Assembly (NCBI GenBank): GCA_029263395.1
Contig: JAJCXO010000278.1
Span: forward strand, 1 to 34,996
Length of the DNA: 34,996 nucleotides
DNA from: Acidobacteriota bacterium
Lineage (GTDB): Bacteria > Acidobacteriota > Thermoanaerobaculia > Multivoradales > J023
Direction of reading: 5' to 3'
Made by a program: the position numbers and the translations under genes. Below, piece after piece: positions 14,967 to 22,196 of the stretch. Numbering within the stretch: position 1 is the stretch's first letter; every line of letters starts with the position of its first letter. Under the pieces are notes generated by a model. It did no database searches. It worked only from the letters and a program-made list of their open reading frames with translations, and was not told the origin of the DNA.

Positions 14967-16616
14967 TCAGAAGATTTGCTTGCGTTCGGTCGAAGAAGGA
15001 ATGCCTAACTCGTCTCGATACTTAGCAACAGTCCGCCGGGCGATGTGAATCCCTTCGCGGTTGAGGATTCGCATCAACTCGCTGTCGGACAGGGGCTTCT
15101 TGGCATCTTCCCCCTGAATGAAATGCTCGATCTTGCGTTTGACAGTCAGTGATGAAATATCGCCACCATAGTCACGATCGATGCCGCTATGAAAAAAGAA
15201 CTTCATCGGCAGAAGACCGCGAGGTGTATGCATGTACTTGTTGGACACCACCCGACTAACCGTCGACTCGTGCATGTCGATATCTTCAGCGACATCTCGC
15301 AAAACCATCGGCCGCAGGTGCTCGACGCCGTGATCCAGAAAAGCCCGCTGTTGCTGAACGATCGAAGTAGCAACTTTGTAGATTGTGCGTTGCCGCTGAT
15401 CAAGGCTTTTGATGAGCCAGACAGCCGAGCGCATCTTGTCTTTAATGTACTGTTGAGCGTCTGCCTCGGATTTCTGCTCCCGCATAGCCTGTAGCATTTT
15501 GCGGTAGGCACGACTGACCCGAAGACGCGGTAGGCCGTTGTCATTCAACTGGACAACATAAGCGTCCGCCACTTTGACGATGTGGACGTCTGGCTCAACG
15601 TAGTGTGTACGATCGGTCGAGAACCTTCGGCCTGGACGCGTATCTAGGCGACTGATTGCCTCGACAGCAGGCTGCAAATCTTTAAGCGGAATCTCGAGGG
15701 ATTTGGCAATTGCTTCGAACTTGCGGCGCGTAAATTGTTCCCACTTCTCCGCAACAAGTAAGCGTGACAGCGAGTCTTCAGGCTCATTCTGGGCGTCGAG
15801 CTGACGCAACAGGCTCTCCTGCAGACTGCTACAGGCGATCCCTGGCGGCTCGAGTCCTTGGACACATTCCAAGGCTTCTTCGACAGAAGCTCGGCTGTAG
15901 CCGGCAATTTCTTCATCAACTTGATCGTCAGCGTCGACGAGTTCTTGAGAGGTGGCTTGATGCTCAGCGTCGCCGTGCATCTCGGCCTTGTCATGCTTTT
16001 CAACATCACCGTGATCGCCGTGCTTTTCGGCATCCCCGTGATCTTCAAGGCCACTTGAATCTTTAGCGCTGAGAGTGCTTTGGGTCCTATCAGCAACTTC
16101 TTCGATCGAACCACCGAACCCGTCGGCACCCATGGCCTGGATTTCCTCAATGGTTGCGACCAGAAACCCATCAGGATCCAGATTGCCGATGATCAACTCT
16201 GCAATCTCCCGCCGCAAGGGAGGAATGGACATCATGTGGAGTTGCCAGAGTAGATTGTCGTAGAGATCAGCCTCACGGCTCAGTGTATTCTCGAGTGGTG
16301 GCCCCTGGCGTTCTTCAAAGACCGAGGACTGGCCGGAGCCTTCCCAGCTTTCTGCGTAGTCGCTGAAAAAAGCGTCGAGATCGACGTCAGACAACGCGTC
16401 CTTCTCCGCCGGCTCTGAGTCGTCGGCAGCCTCAGGTACTGGGGCCTCGTCGACTGGTTCAGACTCTTCGAGAAGCGGATTCTCGACCATCTCCTGTGTG
16501 AGGACTCCCTCCAACTCGAGGCGAGTCATCTGCAACAGCTTGATCGCCTGCTGCAAAGAAGGCGTCATAACTAGCTTCTGAGCTAGTTTGAGAGACAGTT
16601 TCTGCTCAAGCGCCAT
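14967..16616 (-). CDS. rpoN: RNA polymerase sigma-54 factor with His-rich insert
   Basis: Alternative sigma factor recognising -24/-12 promoters and needing AAA+ activators. In 549 residues I see region I (LSLKLAQKLVMTPSLQQAI, 7-25), an acidic region II (about 50-95), and the core-binding domain. A DNA-binding domain with the HTH HESTVSRVVSNKYMHTP follows, and the RpoN box ARRTVAKYR is near the C-terminus. The protein is longer than the usual 450-500 because of an insert at about 165-240 within the core-binding domain. It is rich in His, Asp, Glu and Lys (six His between 193 and 219), built from imperfect repeats. The ATG is three bases after lptB and has no clear ribosome site, so translation may be coupled. 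The order lptB-rpoN-hpf-ptsN is conserved widely. Confidence 0.94.
   Translation of the reverse strand: MALEQKLSLKLAQKLVMTPSLQQAIKLLQMTRLELEGVLTQEMVENPLLEESEPVDEAPVPEAADDSEPAEKDALSDVDLDAFFSDYAESWEGSGQSSVFEERQGPPLENTLSREADLYDNLLWQLHMMSIPPLRREIAELIIGNLDPDGFLVATIEEIQAMGADGFGGSIEEVADRTQSTLSAKDSSGLEDHGDAEKHGDHGDVEKHDKAEMHGDAEHQATSQELVDADDQVDEEIAGYSRASVEEALECVQGLEPPGIACSSLQESLLRQLDAQNEPEDSLSRLLVAEKWEQFTRRKFEAIAKSLEIPLKDLQPAVEAISRLDTRPGRRFSTDRTHYVEPDVHIVKVADAYVVQLNDNGLPRLRVSRAYRKMLQAMREQKSEADAQQYIKDKMRSAVWLIKSLDQRQRTIYKVATSIVQQQRAFLDHGVEHLRPMVLRDVAEDIDMHESTVSRVVSNKYMHTPRGLLPMKFFFHSGIDRDYGGDISSLTVKRKIEHFIQGEDAKKPLSDSELMRILNREGIHIARRTVAKYRDELGIPSSTERKQIF
15957..16049 (-). repeat. short tandem repeats coding the His-rich sigma-54 insert
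   Basis: Two adjacent 27-nt units (15994-16020 and 16021-16047) match at 21 of 27 bases, and a partial third lies at about 15967-15993. They encode HGD/EKH-type repeats at rpoN residues 190-220. In-frame expansion of a short repeat explains the insert. Confidence 0.75.
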
Positions 16617-16619
16617 GAT

Positions 16620-17348
16620 CTATAAACTGAAGTCTTCGCCGAGGTAGATCTTCTTCACCTGTGGATCCGCGGAGAGTTCCGCGGGTGAACCGGTGCGGAG
16701 TATCTCGCCGTTGTTGATGATATAGGCACGGTCGGTGATCTTCAAAGTTTCTCGCACATTGTGATCCGTAATCAGCACTCCAATACCCATCGACTTGAGA
16801 TGCTGGATGATGGACTGGATATCGATCACTGCGATCGGGTCGATGCCAGCGAAGGGTTCATCCAGCAGAATGAAGAGGGGGTCGATTGCCAAGGCACGTG
16901 CAATCTCGACTCGTCGACGCTCACCACCTGATAAAGCGTACCCTGGATTCTTGGCGACGCCATCTAGACCAAATTCTCGGATCAGTAGCTGACATCGTCG
17001 TTTGCGCTCGGCTCGCGGCAGATCGAGCGTCTCGAAGATCGCATGCAGATTGCCCTCGACCGTCATCTTGCGAAAGATCGAAGCTTCTTGCGGCAGGTAG
17101 CTGATCCCGCGTTGCGCCCTAAGGTACATAGGCAAAGCAGTAATGTCGGTATCACCCAATACGACCTCGCCGCGATCTGGTGGCGTCAAGCCTACGACCA
17201 TGTAGAACGTCGTCGTTTTGCCGGCTCCGTTGGGCCCTAAGAGTCCAACGATCTCGCCCTGCTCAACGGAAATCGAAACATCATTGACTACGGCTCTGCC
17301 ACGGTAGACCTTGCGTAGGCCGTGGGTTGTCAAACGAGCAGCAGTCAT
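16620..17348 (-). CDS. lptB: LPS export ABC transporter ATPase LptB
   Basis: Cytoplasmic motor of the lipopolysaccharide transporter; a dimer drives LptFG. The 242-residue protein has Walker [10 protein letters not shown] (38-46), a Q-loop at [13 protein letters not shown], the signature [15 protein letters not shown] (139-153), and Walker [13 protein letters not shown] (160-171). The switch histidine is in ITDHNVRE (H196). FAGIDPIAV after Walker B and [11 protein letters not shown] are typical of LptB among ABC ATPases. It lies 31 bp after lptCA and three bases before rpoN, the arrangement known in proteobacteria. Its permease partner is the fused protein at 1835, over 12 kb away. Confidence 0.96.
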   Translation of the reverse strand: MTAARLTTHGLRKVYRGRAVVNDVSISVEQGEIVGLLGPNGAGKTTTFYMVVGLTPPDRGEVVLGDTDITALPMYLRAQRGISYLPQEASIFRKMTVEGNLHAIFETLDLPRAERKRRCQLLIREFGLDGVAKNPGYALSGGERRRVEIARALAIDPLFILLDEPFAGIDPIAVIDIQSIIQHLKSMGIGVLITDHNVRETLKITDRAYIINNGEILRTGSPAELSADPQVKKIYLGEDFSL

Positions 17349-17379
17349 TTAGCGCTCACTGTCGGGTGGCTCAGTCGCT

Positions 17380-19377
17380 TCATGGTGTTGGCAATGCTGG
17401 GGCCCGGCTCCGGATCTGCACCGTTCCGGCGCCGAGGTTGTAGAGCAGATACTTACCCTCGAGTCGATTGCTCTGCGAGTCGAGCAACAAGACTTGCTCG
17501 CCGAAGACCTCTACCCTGTCTTCCGCTACAGTATAGACGGCTATGTCTCCTGAAATCCGACGATCGGCTTCTGGATCCACCATCTCAACGTTTCGACGGC
17601 ACGTCATCTCTTTGGCATCCTGACCATTGGGCTCGAGCTCAACCGATAACTCACCGCAAGTCAGTGTGCGTTTCTCCTGCTCCACTTTCACGTTGCCGGA
17701 GTAGATGACGACATTGTCGAGCCGGTGGTAAGACAGCAAGTCCGCCGTTACTTCAATCGACTGCTTTTCTCCGCTCGCACCGTTGGACTTGGGAGTCGTG
17801 AACCACAGCGACCGGACACCGCCGCTAGCCGACATCTCTTGTTTTGCCTGATCCGCTCGCAACTGTTCCGCGAGCAACAAATTTTCGCCACGCCATGCTC
17901 GGACACCGCCGGCGAAGGTGAACGAGGATGGCTCAGAAGTATAGAACGCTTCATCTGATTCCACCCGGATCGGTCCTCGGCCCTGACCGAACGGGGATTG
18001 CTCCAAGGCGATCGCGGTCCCTGGCTCCAAGCTAGCCCTCACCCCGGACTCTGCCCGAATCAACCCGCTCTTGCGAGAATAGGTGATGCGGGGCGCTGCC
18101 AGATCACCACGCTCACTAAACAACTCCACCTCCGGTCCTTCGATAACAACCTGGCCGCTAGCGATGCTGAGTTCTGCTTTCGAGCCGCCACTGAGATAGA
18201 CATCCTGATTCCACAACTCGACTTGGTCCTCCAGGAAAATCTGGCTGAGGCTACCGTCAGCCAAGAAGCGGGCACTGACCGAGTCCGCACACACCTGTCG
18301 CAGCGGGAATGGCCTTGGCATATCGAGAAACTCGTCAATTACCAGAGGAGCACCAGTACCGCGGATGAAAACAGGCTGGTCGTTTGTCATCTGGCTCTCC
18401 AGGTAACGCGCCCGCATCGCGCGCCCCAAACCGTCAGCATCGACTATCTTCAGGACAGCGGCTTTGGCGTCGCTACCATCGAGCTTGACCATCCGACTCG
18501 AGGGATCACCAGGAACAGGCTCCAGTTCCAAGGACTCACCAAGAAAATCAATACGTGTCTCACCGCCGAAATCGGTTGCCTTGCGTGCTGTTCCGCTGAC
18601 ATCGAATCGTGCTTGTAATGACCTCAGAGACTTCTGATCTTCTAGAAGATTGATCGTCAGGGCACGGGCCTTGAGCTCTTGGTTTCCAAAACGGATGAAC
18701 ACGTCGTCTCGGGCCCGAATCACACTCTCGCCTCGGCGGTAAACCAAGCGCTCGCAGTCTAGGCGCATCGGAATCTCCGCCCCGTCTACACTGCGAATAT
18801 GCACACCGCCGGAAAGGACGATAGTGTCTGTGAGACGATCAATTCTCAGCGCAGTTGCTCGCCCCTCCAGGTTGGGAGGATAACGAAACTCGACCGCACC
18901 TGAGCTGACCAGTAACTGGCCTCCGTGTTGTAAGTCGAAGGCTCGAGCCTCGAGCTCGAGATCACCCCACCCAGACACCACAACGTCACCTTCCAGACGT
19001 GCTTCTTGAGTCGCCTCATTGACTCGCGCGTTCTTACTCGTGACGCGGTAGGTCTCACCATCTTCGCGGAAAATATCCAGAATGACATTCTCGAGATAGG
19101 TTGTCTCTTCACGATCACGCAGATTACGCTCGGCTTGGATGTGGAAAACTGGTCGGCTGTCGATCGTGTGAACGAAAGTGAAACCTTCACCTGCAGTCAC
19201 GGCACCCTCGCCGGTCTGGGCCGCTGGCAAGTTCTCCTCATCGCCCTCGTCGAGCCCTGTCTTGCCGAACTGATAGGCGAAAAGCAGCAGGCCTACCGAG
19301 AATACTCCGAGTAGGCCAACGGCCAAGAGTATTCGGCGGATCCAAACCACTGGGTTTCGTGCTCGGACGACAGCCAC
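17380..19377 (-). CDS. LptC-LptA (OstA-like) fusion, periplasmic LPS bridge
   Basis: A 665-residue protein with one N-terminal transmembrane helix (about 12-36), where LptC is normally about 190 residues. After a short linker the LptC-like domain (about 60-250) contains the expected VENVILDIF/RVTSKNARVNEATQEARLEGDVVV type strands. OstA/LptA-like beta-jellyroll repeats follow, the clearest at about 565-660 with LLSYHRLDNVVIYSGNVKVEQEKRTLTCGELSVEL. A membrane anchor plus several jellyroll units could span the periplasm as one covalent bridge from LptFG toward LptD. No separate lptA is in the window. The GTG start follows the recJ TAA directly and has GAGG upstream; lptB follows by 31 bp. The fold assignment of the middle part (about 300-550) is less certain. 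Confidence 0.85.
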   Translation of the reverse strand: MAVVRARNPVVWIRRILLAVGLLGVFSVGLLLFAYQFGKTGLDEGDEENLPAAQTGEGAVTAGEGFTFVHTIDSRPVFHIQAERNLRDREETTYLENVILDIFREDGETYRVTSKNARVNEATQEARLEGDVVVSGWGDLELEARAFDLQHGGQLLVSSGAVEFRYPPNLEGRATALRIDRLTDTIVLSGGVHIRSVDGAEIPMRLDCERLVYRRGESVIRARDDVFIRFGNQELKARALTINLLEDQKSLRSLQARFDVSGTARKATDFGGETRIDFLGESLELEPVPGDPSSRMVKLDGSDAKAAVLKIVDADGLGRAMRARYLESQMTNDQPVFIRGTGAPLVIDEFLDMPRPFPLRQVCADSVSARFLADGSLSQIFLEDQVELWNQDVYLSGGSKAELSIASGQVVIEGPEVELFSERGDLAAPRITYSRKSGLIRAESGVRASLEPGTAIALEQSPFGQGRGPIRVESDEAFYTSEPSSFTFAGGVRAWRGENLLLAEQLRADQAKQEMSASGGVRSLWFTTPKSNGASGEKQSIEVTADLLSYHRLDNVVIYSGNVKVEQEKRTLTCGELSVELEPNGQDAKEMTCRRNVEMVDPEADRRISGDIAVYTVAEDRVEVFGEQVLLLDSQSNRLEGKYLLYNLGAGTVQIRSRAPALPTP

Positions 19378-21087
19378 TTAACTACCCTCTTCTCCCAAGT
19401 CGTCTTCTCCCAAACCGTTTGCCTTCGTGTTGTTGTCAGCAGCTGCGAACGGGCGACAGTCGACCAGTCTCACAACACTGCCCCGGTAGCGATCCTTCTC
19501 CAGGTAGCCAAGCACTTCGAACTCGCCTTCGAGCGAAGCTGAGCGTTCCTGCCATCCCCAGCCGAGCAACGCTATCCTACCGCCATTCCGATCCATTGCC
19601 TGTGCGGAAAGGTGTCCTTGTCCAAAGAAGCGCGGACTTCTCTCCAAATGCAGTGGCCCCGGTATTCGGATCAAGGGCTGGCGGTTGCCCTGGCCAAAGG
19701 GTTCAAAGTCCGAAAGCTGGTTGAACAGCTGATGATTGATCTGTCGCGGCGTGAGTTCCAACTCGTACTCGAATCGTCGCACATCAACCCGTTCTCTCCA
19801 GACTTCGGCCGCTTCCTGCCAGTGCCGCCTTAGGTCTTCGAGCTCCGTGGCCTTGACGGTCATTCCGATGGCCTGTGCATGCCCTCCGAAACGGAGCAAG
19901 TCAGAATCCCACTGCTTGAGAAAATCATGAAGGTGTATGCCGGGAATGCTACGCCCCGAGCCGGTCGCCTGATCGCCGTCGACAGCCAACAGGATCGTCG
20001 GTCGATTGAGCTCCTTAGCCAGACGACCGGCAGCAACACCGACGACGCCACGGTGCCAAGTCTCTTTCCAGGCGACCAGAATCGCAGGCAACGAATCGCG
20101 ATCAGCGGTCAGCGCTTCGCGGGCTTCGGTTACCACTCGCCGCTGTTCCTGCTGGCGGTCCCGATTCCACTGATCCAGTTCACCGGCAAGGCGTCGTGCG
20201 TGTTGCGGGTCGCGACACAGGAGGAGATCCAATGCTCCCTCAGCCGAATCGAGCCGGCCGGGTGCGTTGAGACGAGGACCAAGACGGAATCCAACATCAG
20301 CAGCGGTGAATGGTGGTTTGAGGCCAGCAACCTCAATCAAGGCCTTCAGCCCTGGAGAACGGGTACGAGCGAGTTCCTCCAGTCCAATTGCCGCAATGGC
20401 TCGGTTCTCACCACGTAACGGAACCAGATCTGCGATGGTCCCCAGACAGGCCACCCGAACCAGCAGCCGCGGATCAATCACGCGTTCAAAAGCCTTCGCC
20501 GCCGCGACAGCCAACTTCAATGCGAGGCCGGCTCCCGACAATTCGCCGAAAGGATAACTACAACAATCCTGATGGGGATTGATCTGGATGACCTTCTCAG
20601 GGAGCGGCTCTCCTGGAAGATGGTGGTCTGTCACGATGACTTCGATCCCGGCGTCGAGTGACGCTGCGGCAGCTGCATGTGAGCTGACACCACAGTCGAC
20701 CGTGATCAGCAACTGCACTCCGAGCTCCAAGGCCCGTTCAACATGGACTGGCTGAAACCCATACCCATCATGCATCCGGTGCGGAATAATCGGATGCACT
20801 ACCAGGCCACAAGCACGCAAGACCGCGACCAGGATCGCGCAGCCCGTTACTCCATCGACATCGTAGTCGCCCACCAAGGCCACCTCATGGCCAGCATTCT
20901 TCGCCGCAATCAAGCGATCGACTGCTTCGGCCATCCCTGCCAGTTGCCCTGGGTCGTGCAAGTGGTCCATAGCCGGATGCAAGAATGCATCAGCGCTGGC
21001 GGGGTCTTCGATCCCACGCCGTGCTAGTAGCTCCGCGACCCAGCCTGCAAAGCCGGAGACTTCGAGAGCAGCTGCCGCCGAGGGCAA
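19378..21087 (-). CDS. recJ: single-stranded-DNA exonuclease RecJ
   Basis: 5'-3' exonuclease of recombination and mismatch repair, of the DHH phosphoesterase superfamily. Motifs seen: GDYDVDGVTG (73-82) with metal-binding aspartates, VDCGVSS (130-136), TDHHLPG (153-159) as the DHH motif, and GLGTIADLVPL-type motif IV as CLGTIADLVPL. The DHHA1 motif is GGHAQAIGM, and an OB-type C-terminal domain starts near 455. The frame starts with TTG at 21087. The reading frame remains open upstream, and the preceding residues (ARAEWCRAA) look like the usual RecJ N-terminus, so the true start may be upstream, possibly CTG at 21120 with GAGAGG eight bases ahead. It sits between accA and lptCA. Confidence 0.94.
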   Translation of the reverse strand: MPSAAAALEVSGFAGWVAELLARRGIEDPASADAFLHPAMDHLHDPGQLAGMAEAVDRLIAAKNAGHEVALVGDYDVDGVTGCAILVAVLRACGLVVHPIIPHRMHDGYGFQPVHVERALELGVQLLITVDCGVSSHAAAAASLDAGIEVIVTDHHLPGEPLPEKVIQINPHQDCCSYPFGELSGAGLALKLAVAAAKAFERVIDPRLLVRVACLGTIADLVPLRGENRAIAAIGLEELARTRSPGLKALIEVAGLKPPFTAADVGFRLGPRLNAPGRLDSAEGALDLLLCRDPQHARRLAGELDQWNRDRQQEQRRVVTEAREALTADRDSLPAILVAWKETWHRGVVGVAAGRLAKELNRPTILLAVDGDQATGSGRSIPGIHLHDFLKQWDSDLLRFGGHAQAIGMTVKATELEDLRRHWQEAAEVWRERVDVRRFEYELELTPRQINHQLFNQLSDFEPFGQGNRQPLIRIPGPLHLERSPRFFGQGHLSAQAMDRNGGRIALLGWGWQERSASLEGEFEVLGYLEKDRYRGSVVRLVDCRPFAAADNNTKANGLGEDDLGEEGS

Positions 21088-21125
21088 GGCTGCCCGACAC
21101 CATTCGGCCCTAGCAGTCAGGCGCT

Positions 21126-22076
21126 CTACCTCTCTTCAAAGGCCCCGAGGGCAGAGAACTTGTGGTGTCGCTCGGCGATCAGCTCTTCAGCAGTCGCTTC
21201 CGATAGCTCATTGAGCGCTTGTTCGAGTATATCTCCGACGCGTTGGCAAGCAGCGTGATGATCAGCATGTGCCCCACCGATCGGTTCTGGGATCACTGCA
21301 TCAATCACTCCAAGCCGATTCAGGTCGCTGGCAGTCAGCCTCAAGGCACTGGCGGCTTCAGCTTTGCGATCTTGATCCTTCCAAAGGATCGCCGCACAGC
21401 CCTCCGGTGAGATAACCGAGTAGATTGAGTATTCGAGCATGAAGACACGATTGCCGACACCAAGAGCCAGCGCACCACCGCTGCCACCTTCACCGGTCAC
21501 TGTCACAATAATCGGTACTCTGAGTGCGGCCATCTCGATCAGGTTGCGGGCGATCGCCTCTGCCTGCCCTCGCTCTTCGGCGCCAATTCCAGGGTAGGCA
21601 CCGGGAGTATCAATCAGTGTCAGAACCGGCAGGTTGAACTTCTCCGCCATCTTGAAAATGCGCAGAGCTTTGCGATAGCCCTCAGGACGAGGCTGGCCAA
21701 AGTTGCGGAAGATCCTCTCCTTGGTGCCACGGCCTTTCTGATGCCCGATCACCGCCACGGAACGGCCGCGAAAAGTCGCGAGGCCGCCGACTATCGCGGG
21801 ATCGTCAGCATACGAGCGGTCACCGTGGATCTCGACCCAGTCCTCCATCAAATGGTCAATGTAGTCGAGGGTATAAGGGCGATCGAAATGTCGTGCGACG
21901 AGAGTCGTCTGCCAAGGTGTGAGCTTTCCGAACACCTCCCGCGCCTTCTTGTCGAGAGCGCCACGCAACCTATCGAGTTCGGCTTCGTGCCCGCTACCCT
22001 CGGGATAACCCTCCAACTCCTCAATCCGGCGGCGCAGATCGACAAGCGGTGCTTCGAAGTTATTCTCATCGGCCAT
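21126..22076 (-). CDS. accA: acetyl-CoA carboxylase carboxyltransferase alpha subunit
   Basis: With AccD forms the carboxyltransferase that makes malonyl-CoA, the committed step of fatty-acid synthesis. The 316-residue protein has normal length. It has an N-terminal coiled segment (RRRIEELEGYPEG) and the crotonase-like core with IGHQKGRGTKERIFRNFGQPRPEGYRKALR-type region at about 111-140. IDTPGAYPGIGAEERGQ (about 154-170) and GEGGSGGALALGVGNRV (about 190-206) bind CoA, and SVISPEGCAAILWKD follows. A TTGACG/TAGCTT promoter ends eight bases before the ATG, so the mRNA may be leaderless. A 120-bp gap separates it from priA upstream. Confidence 0.97.
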   Translation of the reverse strand: MADENNFEAPLVDLRRRIEELEGYPEGSGHEAELDRLRGALDKKAREVFGKLTPWQTTLVARHFDRPYTLDYIDHLMEDWVEIHGDRSYADDPAIVGGLATFRGRSVAVIGHQKGRGTKERIFRNFGQPRPEGYRKALRIFKMAEKFNLPVLTLIDTPGAYPGIGAEERGQAEAIARNLIEMAALRVPIIVTVTGEGGSGGALALGVGNRVFMLEYSIYSVISPEGCAAILWKDQDRKAEAASALRLTASDLNRLGVIDAVIPEPIGGAHADHHAACQRVGDILEQALNELSEATAEELIAERHHKFSALGAFEER

Positions 22077-22084
22077 GGGCGCGG

Positions 22085-22113
22085 AAGCTAGCAGAGCAAA
22101 TGGAGAGCGTCAA
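22085..22113 (-). promoter_or_regulatory. possible accA promoter (TTGACG, 17 nt, TAGCTT)
   Basis: TTGACG (22113-22108) and TAGCTT (22090-22085) are 17 nt apart on the minus strand, eight bases before the accA ATG. The -35 matches 5 of 6 but the -10 only 3 of 6. No Shine-Dalgarno is present, consistent with a start at or next to the ATG. Confidence 0.35.
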
Positions 22114-22196
22114 TCGACGATGGCTTAAAGCCCCGAATCGCCAAATTTTGAACTGCTGGTCCAATGTGATGTCAGTGAGCCGCTCCATACCGACCG

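Noticed and set aside
17998-18618. 206-codon plus-strand frame
   Set aside because: Antisense to lptCA; composition mirrors the real gene's codons.
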